Shown: one piece after another, positions 17,683 through 26,707 of the stretch
Layout: every line of letters starts with the position of its first letter
How positions within the stretch are numbered: the stretch's first letter is position 1
From: Algoriphagus sp. PAP.12
GTDB lineage: Bacteria; Bacteroidota; Bacteroidia; Cytophagales; Cyclobacteriaceae
Direction of reading: 5' to 3'
Assembly (NCBI RefSeq): GCF_026652115.1
Contig: NZ_JAPPSQ010000012.1
Span: 93,265-157,264 of the forward strand
Length of the DNA: 64,000 nucleotides
Position numbers and translations under genes: made by a program
The notes under the pieces: generated by a model
What the model saw: only the letters and a program-made list of their open reading frames with translations
Database searches by the model: none
Told to the model about the DNA's origin: nothing

Positions 17683-19089
17683 TCACTCTTTTTCAGGTTG
17701 AGTCAGTTGATAAGTTTCATCATACAAGCTCAGTTGCCGTTTTCGCCATTGGGCTCCTTCCAGGAAAACTGGGTGAGGTAAGCTCACTTCCCAGTCACCT
17801 AATTTCTTTAATAAGCTTTGAGTGATATCTAAATTTTCAAATGCCAAGTTATTGAGCTCAGAGGGATCTTTTTTTAAATTATAAAGCATGGGTAATCTGT
17901 CTGGGACACTGACTAATTTCCAGTCTCCTAGTCTGATTGCTCGGCTTATGGTGAATTTCCATTTGATTTCTCTTTCAAGATCATTTGAATTAGATCCAGT
18001 TAATGAAGGACTTAAATCCACTCCTGAAAATCCCTCTAGCTCAGATTTTCCCTGACTGGCCAATGCCAAAAATGTGGGGGCAACATCCAAAGAACTAACA
18101 GTTTGATTGGAGATTAGACCTTCTGGGTATTTGGCAGGAAGATTTAAGATAAATGGAACGTGAATTCCTCCTTCTAATAAAATTCCTTTTTGACCTCGAT
18201 AAGGTGCGTTAATTGATGCGTTGCTGTCTGCTGGTCCACCATTGTCGCTAATGAATACTACCAAGGTATTTTCCTTGATTCCATTTACTTCAAGCGATTT
18301 CATGATTTTTCCGACATTGAGGTCTAGCCTGTGAACCATAGCTGCATAGGTTCTTCTTTTCTCATCCGGAATATCTTGAAACAAAGCCAGGTCTTCGTCA
18401 AGTGCTTGCATGGGAGTATGTGGGGCATTGAAAGAAGCAAAAAGGAAGAAGGGTTCACTTTTATGTCTAATGATAAAATCGACACATTCATTCCCAACAT
18501 CATCAGTAATGTAAGTAAGCGGGGCCGGGATTTTGAAATTGGATTCTATAGGTTCTTTGTAACCTTTGCCGTCAGGTAATGCTTCAAAATAGTCATGGCC
18601 GCCGCCTGTATATCCCCAAAACTCATCAAAGCCTCTTTTCAATGGATGAAACTGTGGTTCCTTTCCCAAATGCCATTTGCCGATCAATCCATTGACATAG
18701 CCGTATGGCTTCAGCAGATCAGCCAAAGTTTTTTGTGAAAGAGGCATTCCCAAATACTCTGGATCAAAGCCTGGTTGATTTACTGCAAGATTATTATCAT
18801 GCCCAAACTCCACCTGATTCACCCCGGTGATCAAGCCAGCTCGGGATGGACTGCAAACAGCTGATGACACATAGCCTTGGGTGAAAATAACTCCTGTTGC
18901 AGCTAATTGATCAATATTCGGAGTTTTGATCTGAGTACTTCCTGTAAAACCTAAATCTCCATATCCCAGATCATCGGCAACTATCAGTACAAGGTTGTAT
19001 TGTGATGAGTTTGAGATATTTTGACCGGCAGATTTTAGAGAGGAAAGGAGGAGAAGAATTATAGAAAATGTAAAACTCGAACGAAACAT
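17683..19089 (-). CDS. Type I sulfatase (exported)
   Basis: Formylglycine-dependent sulfatase of 468 residues with a signal peptide (FTFSIILLLLSSLKSAGQ). Catalytic Cys79 sits in AVCSPSRAGLITG (C-S-P-S-R), the motif oxidised to formylglycine by a maturase. Other metal and active-site motifs: LIVADDLGYGDLG (DD at 39-40), GKWHLG, and VVFISDNGG. It hydrolyses sulfate esters, most likely on polysaccharides given the secretory signal. No maturase gene is in the window. The gene points toward the T9SS gene with 204 bases between and is divergent from the aminotransferase. Substrate cannot be assigned. Confidence 0.92.
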   Translation of the reverse strand: MFRSSFTFSIILLLLSSLKSAGQNISNSSQYNLVLIVADDLGYGDLGFTGSTQIKTPNIDQLAATGVIFTQGYVSSAVCSPSRAGLITGVNQVEFGHDNNLAVNQPGFDPEYLGMPLSQKTLADLLKPYGYVNGLIGKWHLGKEPQFHPLKRGFDEFWGYTGGGHDYFEALPDGKGYKEPIESNFKIPAPLTYITDDVGNECVDFIIRHKSEPFFLFASFNAPHTPMQALDEDLALFQDIPDEKRRTYAAMVHRLDLNVGKIMKSLEVNGIKENTLVVFISDNGGPADSNASINAPYRGQKGILLEGGIHVPFILNLPAKYPEGLISNQTVSSLDVAPTFLALASQGKSELEGFSGVDLSPSLTGSNSNDLEREIKWKFTISRAIRLGDWKLVSVPDRLPMLYNLKKDPSELNNLAFENLDITQSLLKKLGDWEVSLPHPVFLEGAQWRKRQLSLYDETYQLTQPEKE

Positions 19090-19238
19090 GTTTTGAGGCG
19101 AAATAGGGAAGGGATTAAATTGAGTCTTTGAAGATACTATTCATTTTGAAAAAGTTCTTTTGAGAAAAGCTCGATTCCCCATTTTTTTACTTCTCTTTTT
19201 CCTTTCTTTGTACCTTAATTTTTCAAACCTAGTAACCT

Positions 19239-20546
19239 ATGCGACAGCTGCTTCTTAGACCCGGTGCAGAGGAATTGTCCTACGAAATTCGTGGCATCGT
19301 AAAAAAAGCTCGTCAAATCGAGTCATTGGGCTATTCCATGACTTGGGAAAATATTGGCGACCCTATTCAGAAGAATAACCATGTTCCGGATTGGATGAAA
19401 GAAATCATTTCTGATCTGCTGAAAGAAGATAAAACTTATGGATATGCAGACTCCAAGGGTGTGTTGGAGACAAGGAGGTTTCTTGCTGATTTGAATAATA
19501 AATTGGGTGGTTCTCAAATATCCGCTGAAGATATTTTGTTTTTCAATGGCTTAGGAGACGCGATCGCCAAGCTGTATCAATTCTTGGTGCCAACGGCCAG
19601 AATTATCGGTCCATCACCAGCCTATTCAACACATAGTTCTGCAGAAGCAGCGCATGCGAATACTGCTCCGATTACATACAAGCTTGATCCGGATAATCAG
19701 TGGCTTCCTGATATGGATGACTTATACATGAAAGTCAAATACAATCCATCAATCGTGGGGATTTTGATCATCAATCCGGATAATCCGACGGGGATGGTGT
19801 ATCCACGAGAGGTTTTGGAAGGCTTTGTGAAAATCGCTGAGGAGTTCAATCTCCTTTTGGTAGTGGATGAAATCTACCAGAATATCACCTACAATGGAAT
19901 TAAAGCTGTTCCTCTAGCCGAGGTTTTGGGAGATAGACCCGCAATTTCATTGAAAGGAATTTCCAAAGAGTTCCCTTGGCCAGGAGCGAGATGTGGTTGG
20001 ATGGAGTTTTATAATCGGGAATCGTCCAAGGAGTTTTCTAAGCTTTGTCAAACCTTGGAAAATGCCAAAATGATTGAGGTTTGTTCTACTATTTTGCCTC
20101 AGTTGGCTATTCCGATTATTATGAGTCATCCGGCTTACCATCAATACAGAGAGAAGGCCAATAACGACATCGGAAAGAGAAGTGAATGGATGGCAGAGAT
20201 ACTGGGTGACATTCCTGGAATCAAATTCAATCCAACTCAAGGCGCATTTTATAACACCATAGTTTTTGATGAGGGGGTTTTAAATCCAGATCAAAAATTG
20301 GAGGTAGAGGATCCTAGATTGCAAACTTTGGTTGAAGGATGGGTGTCTGAGCCCAATATGCCTTTGGATAAGCGTTTTGTTTATTATCTATTGGCAGGAG
20401 AGAGAATTTGTGTGGTTCCAATTTCCTCTTTCTGTTCCGACTTGAGAGGATTCCGTGTGACCTTACTTGAAGAAAAAGAAGAAGTGTTTAAGGATACGTT
20501 TACTCGATTAGGCAAAGCGATTAGAAGATATCTTGGAAAAGGATAA
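19239..20546 (+). CDS. PLP-dependent aminotransferase, class I/II
   Basis: Fold-type I aminotransferase, 435 residues, cytoplasmic. The PLP-binding features are visible: NPDNPTG at 179-185, the Asp210 segment VVDEIYQNITY, the Schiff-base Lys243 in SLKGISKEFPWPGARCGW, and Arg251. The N-terminus (RQLLLRPGAEELSYEIRGIV) and the insertion near residues 340-370 resemble bacterial alanine or aspartate-type transaminases of the YfdZ/AlaA kind, but the amino-donor specificity cannot be read from sequence. Divergent from the sulfatase and without an operon partner. Confidence 0.9.
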   Translation: MRQLLLRPGAEELSYEIRGIVKKARQIESLGYSMTWENIGDPIQKNNHVPDWMKEIISDLLKEDKTYGYADSKGVLETRRFLADLNNKLGGSQISAEDILFFNGLGDAIAKLYQFLVPTARIIGPSPAYSTHSSAEAAHANTAPITYKLDPDNQWLPDMDDLYMKVKYNPSIVGILIINPDNPTGMVYPREVLEGFVKIAEEFNLLLVVDEIYQNITYNGIKAVPLAEVLGDRPAISLKGISKEFPWPGARCGWMEFYNRESSKEFSKLCQTLENAKMIEVCSTILPQLAIPIIMSHPAYHQYREKANNDIGKRSEWMAEILGDIPGIKFNPTQGAFYNTIVFDEGVLNPDQKLEVEDPRLQTLVEGWVSEPNMPLDKRFVYYLLAGERICVVPISSFCSDLRGFRVTLLEEKEEVFKDTFTRLGKAIRRYLGKG

Positions 20547-20588
20547 AGGATAGGCTGTAAAAGTTTAAATAAAATTGAGTGATCAGTC

Positions 20589-21067
20589 TCAGTGATCAGA
20601 TAAGGTAAATGAGATAGAAATCATGGGGTTTTGGAGATAGAGTCAGTTTTTTGATCCAAATTTTTTAGGATTAAGTATCATATAATTTATCAATTTCCCT
20701 ACCTCCCCAGATTGTTTGATAAGTGTTTGGTATTGCTCATTAGAGATATATTCGCAGGCTAATGCGAAATCGAGCCAAACGCTTGTCTCACTGTTTTCCA
20801 TGTCTGCATCACTAAGTTTCGACTTGAAATGAGCAGTATAGGCTCGTTTTCTATATGATTCGGCAATACAGGCACAAACAGAGCGACTTGACCTCCTGAT
20901 TTGATCTGTGAGTGAGAATTTCTCTTCTTTTGGAAAACTTTTAGAAACTTGAAATATTTCCATCGCTAGATTGAATCACTTTTTAAACGCTAATAATTCC
21001 TTGTAATCCATATTTATATCCTGCTAATGGGTTCTTTTAATTTTGGTATTTGGCCACTGATCACTGA
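20589..21067. repeat. 11-bp inverted repeats flanking the four-helix-bundle gene
   Basis: TCAGTGATCAG occurs at 20589-20599 and, in inverted orientation (CTGATCACTGA), at 21057-21067. The left copy is accompanied by another TGATCAG at 20580-20586. The pair brackets the broken four-helix-bundle gene with about 40-50 bases of spacer on each side. Could be termini of a small mobile unit or shared regulatory half-sites. Confidence 0.4.
20643..21011 (-). pseudogene. Four-helix-bundle protein, interrupted by an in-frame TGA
   Basis: Reading from the ATG at 21011 the frame is MDYKELLAFKK, then TGA (20976-20978), then FNLAMEIFQVSKSFPKEEKF and on to the natural stop. Both sides of the TGA belong to the four-helix-bundle (S23/IVP, avd-like) family, whose members start with this same segment, so one base change has placed a stop at codon 12. 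The remaining open frame from the internal ATG at 20963 is 106 residues (SLTDQIRRSSRSVCACIAE..., DADMENSETSVWLDFALACEYI) and could still be translated, but would lack the start of helix 1. Family function is unknown; some relatives are accessory to diversity-generating retroelements. Confidence 0.8.
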
Positions 21068-21093
21068 TTATCGTGCTTCCTCGTCTTGATCTC

Positions 21094-22005
21094 CTAGTTC
21101 ATGGAGAAGTCTTCCTCCTCAGGATCAGTTCCTTCTAACTTGCTAAGCTCGGGTTGTCCTGCGTTTATCCAGGCGGTATACCAAAAGTCGGCTATCATTT
21201 TGATGCTTTTCTTTATTTGTTTTTCCACCATTCCATTTAGCCTGCTGGAATAAGTGTCTGAAAACTCTTGAGAGTAAACCCGGACCGTCAATCTATTCCT
21301 TTCCTCGAAGCTGTATTTCTGATCCTCTGGAAATTCCTGCGTCAATTTCTTTTTGATAAATAATACCGAGTCGACTAGCGCATGTGCTTCAAAAACAGCT
21401 TCCCAAAAAGCGAGTTGGGGGTTCTTGACATATTCCGCTTTTCCAACCCACAAACTGTAATCAGTGGCTTGTATTTCAGGAATTCTACTTTCCCAAAATC
21501 CGTGAATTCCTTCCTGACCTGTCAATTGACCATTATAATTCATGGTTGTATGAAGCGGAACATTGAGGTCTCTCAGTTAATGACCTAAATCCGCCGAAAG
21601 TCGAAGGATAGCGGCCTCATTTTTCTCTTCCATTGCTTTTGTCAAATTCTGAAAAGTAAAATAGGCCGACCAAGGGCCAATACCATTCAATCTTAAACTG
21701 TCTTCTCCAATTAATTCTACAGCTTCATTCCAATAGATTGGTAAGGCATTTCGCACAGAATCATCATAATGATCCAGATCTATGTAATGCTTTTCGGCTT
21801 CGCCTTCGATCGCATACCTCCTCCGGTCAGGGTTGACTGCTTTTTCTGTAATAAACTGAATATGAGGTTTGTAAAAACTAATTAATTCGGGAGGTAAAGA
21901 ATAGACAGCCATTCTATTGATCAGGGAATGGGCATAAAAACCCCAGAAAAAAGGAATCCAACTTAAAAACAATGAATAAAAAGTGAGTATGGTAAAAAAC
22001 TTCAT
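21094..22005 (-). pseudogene. Zinc-dependent phospholipase C-like protein, interrupted by TAA
   Basis: Two open frames in the same reading frame (22005-21577 and 21543-21094) are separated by one TAA at 21577-21579. Read through, they give a normal zinc-dependent phospholipase C/S1-P1-like exported protein of about 303 residues: signal peptide MKFFTILTFYSLFLSWIPFF, WGFYAHSLINRMAV, NPDRRRYAIEGEAEKHYIDL, then LSADLGH-stop-LRDLNVPLHTT, then NGQLTGQEGIHGFWESR. The stop falls inside the metal-binding motif H-Y-x-x-D-x-x-x-P-L-H, where Tyr is expected (TAT or TAC to TAA). The truncated N-terminal product would lack later zinc ligands. Same strand as and next to the other broken gene. Confidence 0.82.
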
Positions 22006-22133
22006 TCTTAAAATTTACAGAATTAAAACAAGAAAAAAGCATTAAAAACAGCTATATTTGCCAAATAATGAGGGTTTTGGTGTGTTTTTTCATCTTAAAA
22101 ATTCTCGACTTGCTAAGGAATGTTCATGATTCC

Positions 22134-22165
22134 TTTTGCAGTATTAATTATTTACAATAACTTTG
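22134..22165 (+). promoter_or_regulatory. Bacteroidota-type promoter of rpsT
   Basis: TTTTG (22134-22138), a 19-base spacer, then TAACTTTG (22158-22165). Both boxes and the spacing fit the sigma-ABfr consensus (TTTG-N19-TAnnTTTG). About 50 bases of leader precede the rpsT ATG. Confidence 0.85.
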
Positions 22166-22215
22166 CACTCCAATTCGGTATAGGGGAACGTAAAGAACTT
22201 TATTTAAATCAAGAT

Positions 22216-22470
22216 ATGGCAAATCACAAATCAGCTCTTAAGAGAATTCGTGCTAACGAAGCGAAGCGTTTGAGAAACAGATATCAGGCCAAGACCACAA
22301 GAACTTTCATCAAAAGACTTAAGGCTGCTACTGATAAAGTAGAAGCAATGGAGTTGTACAAGAAAGTGTCTTCTATGTTGGATAAATTGGCGAAGAAGAA
22401 TGTGATTCACAAGAACAACGCTAATAACAAAAAATCAAGATTGGCTAAGTTCGTTAACGCTATTGGTTAA
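22216..22470 (+). CDS. rpsT: 30S ribosomal protein S20
   Basis: Primary 16S rRNA-binding protein of the small subunit body, 84 residues, Lys/Arg rich and helical. The start is the ATG at 22216 (MANHKSALKRIRANEAKRLR), which matches the family N-terminus; an in-frame upstream ATG at 22120 precedes the promoter's -7 box and cannot be on the main transcript. The C-terminal VIHKNNANNKKSRLAKFVNA is also diagnostic. Strong consensus promoter upstream and a terminator 24 bases after the stop make it monocistronic. Confidence 0.97.
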   Translation: MANHKSALKRIRANEAKRLRNRYQAKTTRTFIKRLKAATDKVEAMELYKKVSSMLDKLAKKNVIHKNNANNKKSRLAKFVNAIG

Positions 22471-22494
22471 TCCTTGAGACGAAATTTCATTGAA

Positions 22495-22519
22495 AACCCT
22501 GCTCTGCGGGGTTTTTTTT
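22495..22519 (+). terminator. Rho-independent terminator of rpsT
   Basis: AACCCTGC-tct-GCGGGGTT followed by a run of nine or more T. Starts 24 bases after the rpsT stop. Confidence 0.92.
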
Positions 22520-22570
22520 TATATCTAAATTTTAGGTATTTTTAGTTGATTAATTTTTTAATTGAAAGCT

Positions 22571-23266
22571 ATGGAGACTTATTCCTCTTTGAAAATCAGC
22601 CAGCTTGCTGAAGAAGACCGACCTAGAGAAAAATTACTTTTAAAAGGCAAATCAGCACTTTCTGATGCCGAATTGATTGCTATTCTAATAGGTTCAGGGA
22701 CGGCCTCTTTAAGTGCCGTTGATCTTTCGCGAAGTATTTTGGGGTCGGTGGAAAATGATTTAGCATTACTTGCCCGCTTAAGTATTCAGGATTTGAAGAA
22801 ATTCAAAGGGATTGGCGAGGCTAAAGCCATCTCGATAGTCAGTGCATTGGAATTAGGACGAAGAAGAAAGGATTCTGAGCCCCAGAAAAAAGTGAAAATC
22901 ACCAGTTCTGCGGATGTTTACAATCTGATGAAGCCTGAAATGATGGATGAGCAAGTGGAAATGTTTTATCTGGTTCTTCTTTCTCGGTCTAACCAAGTGA
23001 TGAAAAAGCATTTGGTTTCCCGGGGCGGTACTGCAGGTACAGTGGTCGATCCAAAAGTGGTATTTAAAGTGGGTTTGGAGCATCTGGCTCAGTCCATGAT
23101 TTTGGTTCATAATCACCCCAGTGGCTCTTTGACTCCCTCTGAACAGGACAAAAGATTGACCAAACGACTGGTGGAAATCGGTCGTACTTTGGATTTGCCA
23201 GTCCTTGATCATGTGATTTTTGCAGATACTGGTTATTTTAGCTTCGCCGATGAAGGCGAACTATAA
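22571..23266 (+). CDS. radC: RadC/JAB-domain protein
   Basis: 231 residues from the ATG at 22571 (the frame opens at a TTG three codons earlier). N-terminal helix-hairpin-helix region (about 20-100, LLLKGKSALSDAELIAILIGSG; KFKGIGEAKAISIVSALELGRR) and a C-terminal JAB/MPN domain. The JAMM metal motif is complete: His180, His182 and Asp193 in VHNHPSGSLTPSEQD. The historic DNA-repair assignment of RadC is not supported experimentally for all members, so the precise role is open. Followed 3 bases later by the DUF1684 gene. Confidence 0.95.
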   Translation: METYSSLKISQLAEEDRPREKLLLKGKSALSDAELIAILIGSGTASLSAVDLSRSILGSVENDLALLARLSIQDLKKFKGIGEAKAISIVSALELGRRRKDSEPQKKVKITSSADVYNLMKPEMMDEQVEMFYLVLLSRSNQVMKKHLVSRGGTAGTVVDPKVVFKVGLEHLAQSMILVHNHPSGSLTPSEQDKRLTKRLVEIGRTLDLPVLDHVIFADTGYFSFADEGEL

Positions 23267-23269
23267 ATT

Positions 23270-23887
23270 ATGAAGAGCAATACCATCCTAATCATTTTTG
23301 TTTCAGTAGTCGTCCTTGCCGCAGTTGGCTATATGTTGACCAGTGCTGAGGACCCTGAGGTTTATTTAGAAAAAATTGAAGCAGAAAGAGAAAGACAGTA
23401 CAAGTTTATCCGATACAATATCGATTCGCCACTTTCTGATGAGCAAAAACAGAATTTCAAAGAGCTAGAATTCTATCCAGTTGACCCGCTTTATAAAGTG
23501 AAAGCTCGATTGATTTCTAATGAGGAAAAGCGGATGCGTGAAGTTCCTATGACAGATGGCTCAGTAGAAAAATACATTGAGCATTCCTATGCTGAATTTG
23601 AATTAAATGGGAAGACAAACCGTCTTTTGCTCCTTCAGTCAGTGGATGAAAAAGATATGCGGAATTTCTTCTTGGCCTTTGCTGACGAGACCAGCGGTCG
23701 GGAGACATATGGCGGTGGTCGCTATATCAATGTGAGACAAGATGGAAAGACTTCCATTACGATAGATTTTAATCTCGCATACAATCCATATTGCGCATAC
23801 AATCCGGATTACGCCTGTCCTTTGCCTCCAAAAGAGAATTTATTGAACATTTCTGTAAAGGCAGGAGAGAAAAATTACAAAGATTAG
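23270..23887 (+). CDS. DUF1684 domain protein
   Basis: 205 residues with a single N-terminal membrane or signal segment (NTILIIFVSVVVLAAVGYML), then a DUF1684 domain: EIEAERERQYKFIRYNIDSP-like start, the repeated LKELEFYPVDPLYKVKARL, GRETYGGGRYINV, and the conserved ending DFNLAYNPYCAYNPDYACPLPPKENLL. The Cys/Asn-rich FNLAYNPYCAYN segment is the family signature. Function unknown. It follows radC by 3 bases and probably shares its transcript. Confidence 0.9.
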   Translation: MKSNTILIIFVSVVVLAAVGYMLTSAEDPEVYLEKIEAERERQYKFIRYNIDSPLSDEQKQNFKELEFYPVDPLYKVKARLISNEEKRMREVPMTDGSVEKYIEHSYAEFELNGKTNRLLLLQSVDEKDMRNFFLAFADETSGRETYGGGRYINVRQDGKTSITIDFNLAYNPYCAYNPDYACPLPPKENLLNISVKAGEKNYKD

Positions 23888-24002
23888 CCTGAAAGGCTGT
23901 TCCAAATCTGTTAAATTTGTGAGCATTTCAAGGTAAAATGGGGTTCTCGAACCCTTTTTGTTTATGCGGCCGGAGCTTTTTCTGGCCAAACCCAATTATT
24001 CC

Positions 24003-26417
24003 ATGAAAATTTCTATCAATCGATTAAAAAAATATATCCCACTAACTGAAAGTCCTGAGGAAATCGGCGCATTGCTGACCCAATCTGGATTGGAGGTAGA
24101 AGGGATAGAAGAATTTATTTCCATTCCAGGTGGACTGGAGGGGATTGTAATTGGAGAAGTTTTGACTTGTGTGAAACATCCCGATGCCGATAAACTTAGC
24201 CTGACTACGGTCGATATTGGAGAGGAAGAGCCTTCTCAAATCGTTTGTGGTGCTCCCAATGTTGCTCAAGGCCAAAAAGTTTTGGTAGCTACAGTTGGTG
24301 CAACTTTGTATCCAACGGAGGGAGATCCATTTACCATCAAGAAAGCAAAAATCAGAGGACAAGTTTCCCAAGGAATGATCTGTGCTGAGGATGAATTAGG
24401 AATTGGAACAAGCCATGACGGAATTATGGTATTGGATACCGACTTGCCTAATGGTACTCCTGCATCTGAATTGATTTCGGTAACCCATGATCAGGTTTTG
24501 GAAATCGGTTTGACTCCAAACCGTGCCGATGCAGCTTCTCATTTGGGAGTTTCAAGAGACTTGAAAGCTCTTTTGGGAAAAGACTTGGTGATAGATGCTG
24601 ATCCTGAAATCAAAATTGAAGCTGAAGGCCCGAAGATTTCTGTTAAGGTAGAAAATGCTGATGACTGTCCGAGATATGCTGGAATCGTTGTTTCTGATTT
24701 GAAAGTGGCCCCTTCTCCGCAATGGTTGCAGGATTTCTTGAAAGCCTTGGATTTAGAGCCGATCAATAATGTTGTGGATATTACCAATTTCATTTTACAT
24801 GATTTGGGACAGCCACTTCACGCTTTTGATGCGGATAAAATCTCAGAAGGGAAAGTCATCGTTAAAAAGCTTCCGAAAGACACCAAATTCATCACTTTGG
24901 ATGAAAAAGAGCGCAAGCTTTCCGGGGAAGAATTGATGATCTGTGATCCAAATGGAGGAATGTGTATCGCCGGGATCTTTGGGGGGATTGGTTCTGGTGT
25001 GACGGACGAGACAACTTCTATTTTCTTGGAGTCTGCTTATTTCTCACCCGATGTGATCCGTAAAGGCGCTCAGTTCCATGGTCTGAAAACAGATGCATCT
25101 TTCCGTTTTGAAAGAGGAACAGATCCAAATATGCCTGTTTATGCTTTGAAGCAAGCAGTGAAATTGTTGCAGGAAATTGCAGGAGGAAAAGTGAGTTCTG
25201 AAATCATCGATTTGTACCCTAATCCTGTAGCGGATTTTGAGATCGATATAGAATATGGTCACATCAACCGTCTCATCGGAAAGAAAATTGATCCTCTTGA
25301 GGTGAAGACTATTCTGGAGTCTTTGGATATCCAAGTTGTTGATGAAACTGAAGCTGGTTTCAAGGCAATTGTGAAGCCTTACAGAGTAGATGTCACGAGA
25401 GAAGCTGATATCATTGAAGAAGTTTTGAGAATTCATGGCTTCCATCAGGTATTACTTTCTGATAATTTGAGTACTGATTTCTTAGCGGATCATCCGGTTA
25501 AGGATCTGAACAAATTACAATATCGTCTTTCAGAGATTTTGTCTGGACAGGGGTATTATGAGATGATCACCAATAGCTTAACCAAACCATCCTATTCTGA
25601 AAAGTCTGGATATTTGGATCCACAATTGAATGTAGAGATCTACAATAAATTGAGTGAGGATCTGGGAGTCATGAGACAGACTTTGCTATTCAGCGGGTTG
25701 GAAGTTTTGGCAAGAAATATCAATAGAAGACAGACTGATGTCAAGGCTTTTGAATTTGGGACAGTTTATCAAAAAGCAGAATCTGGATATCAAGAAGGCA
25801 AGAGATTGGCAATTTTCCACAGTGGGAATCGTTCTTCTGAGAGTTGGTTGGAGCCGGCGAGAGCTTTTGGTTTCTCGGATTTGTATTCCACTGTAGAAAG
25901 GATTCTGGAGAAGTTGGGTGTCCAAATTGGAGATGTTTCCATGATAGAAACTCAGCCATTTGCATACGGATTGAAGTTGATGCTTGGCCAGAAAGACCTG
26001 GGAATAATTGGTTTGGTAGATGACAAAATGTTGAAGTTGGCAGAAGTTCGTCAAGAAGTTTGGTTCGCTGAGTTGGATTGGGACTTGATCTGCAAAAAAG
26101 CTTCAGGATTGAAAAAATATCAGGAAATCTCCAAATTCCCAGAGGTAAGAAGAGACTTGTCTTTGGTAATTGATAAAACTATCAACTACGATTCAGTAAA
26201 ATCCGTAGCATTAAAAGCAGGTGGAAGATTGCTTCAAAGAGTTGGTGTTTTCGATGTCTATCAAGGAGATAAAATCGAAGCGGGTAAGAAAGCCTATGCG
26301 TTGAGTTTTTATCTACAGGATCAGGAAAATACTCTGACCGATAAGGTAATTGATAAAACAATGAGTAAATTGATTCAGGCCTTCCAAAATGAGGTAGGCG
26401 CTGTTATTCGAACCTAA
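24003..26417 (+). CDS. pheT: Phenylalanyl-tRNA synthetase beta subunit
   Basis: Beta chain of the (alpha beta)2 phenylalanyl-tRNA synthetase, 804 residues from the ATG at 24003 (MKISINRLKKYIPL; the extra upstream residues are not family-like). Domains in order: tRNA-binding OB fold (about 40-150, VIGEVLTCVKHPDADKL), B3/B4 editing domain (about 210-390), B5 (about 400-470), catalytic-like core (about 480-680) and the ferredoxin-like anticodon-binding domain (about 710-804, YQEISKFPEVRRDLSLV). pheS is not adjacent; in many Bacteroidota it is elsewhere. Begins a probable pheT-coiled coil-zapA operon. Confidence 0.97.
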   Translation: MKISINRLKKYIPLTESPEEIGALLTQSGLEVEGIEEFISIPGGLEGIVIGEVLTCVKHPDADKLSLTTVDIGEEEPSQIVCGAPNVAQGQKVLVATVGATLYPTEGDPFTIKKAKIRGQVSQGMICAEDELGIGTSHDGIMVLDTDLPNGTPASELISVTHDQVLEIGLTPNRADAASHLGVSRDLKALLGKDLVIDADPEIKIEAEGPKISVKVENADDCPRYAGIVVSDLKVAPSPQWLQDFLKALDLEPINNVVDITNFILHDLGQPLHAFDADKISEGKVIVKKLPKDTKFITLDEKERKLSGEELMICDPNGGMCIAGIFGGIGSGVTDETTSIFLESAYFSPDVIRKGAQFHGLKTDASFRFERGTDPNMPVYALKQAVKLLQEIAGGKVSSEIIDLYPNPVADFEIDIEYGHINRLIGKKIDPLEVKTILESLDIQVVDETEAGFKAIVKPYRVDVTREADIIEEVLRIHGFHQVLLSDNLSTDFLADHPVKDLNKLQYRLSEILSGQGYYEMITNSLTKPSYSEKSGYLDPQLNVEIYNKLSEDLGVMRQTLLFSGLEVLARNINRRQTDVKAFEFGTVYQKAESGYQEGKRLAIFHSGNRSSESWLEPARAFGFSDLYSTVERILEKLGVQIGDVSMIETQPFAYGLKLMLGQKDLGIIGLVDDKMLKLAEVRQEVWFAELDWDLICKKASGLKKYQEISKFPEVRRDLSLVIDKTINYDSVKSVALKAGGRLLQRVGVFDVYQGDKIEAGKKAYALSFYLQDQENTLTDKVIDKTMSKLIQAFQNEVGAVIRT

Positions 26418-26421
26418 GAAT

Positions 26422-26706
26422 ATGATTCACGAGGAACTGCAAAAACTTGAAAAACTAGCTTATCAGGCTGGGCAAAAGCTTCAGGTGCTTTCTGAAGAAA
26501 ATAGCCTATTGAAGCAAAAGATGGCGGATATGACAGCAGATTTGGAACAGAAGGAGCAGGAAATCGACCATTTTAAAAAACAGATTAAAATTAGTAACAT
26601 TGTGGACAACCGACCGGTGAATCCAGGGGATTCGGCCGAAATGAGTGAATTAATCAATAATTATATACAAGAAATAGATCATTTGATCACCTACTTATCC
26701 GAGTGA
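26422..26706 (+). CDS. Small coiled-coil protein between pheT and zapA
   Basis: 94 residues, no known enzyme motif. The first 60 residues form a continuous amphipathic, Gln/Glu/Lys-rich coiled coil (EELQKLEKLAYQAGQKLQVL, EENSLLKQKMADMTADLEQK), followed by a short hinge (NRPVNPGDSAEM) and a second helix. It starts 5 bases after pheT and ends 2 bases before zapA, so the three are probably cotranscribed. The size, coiled coil and zapA neighbourhood suggest a ZapB-like division accessory factor; this is inference from context, not from sequence identity. Confidence 0.7.
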   Translation: MIHEELQKLEKLAYQAGQKLQVLSEENSLLKQKMADMTADLEQKEQEIDHFKKQIKISNIVDNRPVNPGDSAEMSELINNYIQEIDHLITYLSE

Positions 26707-26707
26707 T

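Noticed and set aside
20643..22005. Stop-codon reassignment or selenocysteine as the explanation for the two in-frame stops
   Set aside because: One stop is TGA and the other TAA, at positions where relatives have different residues, and all other genes in the window use both codons as normal stops; independent nonsense changes or sequencing errors are simpler.
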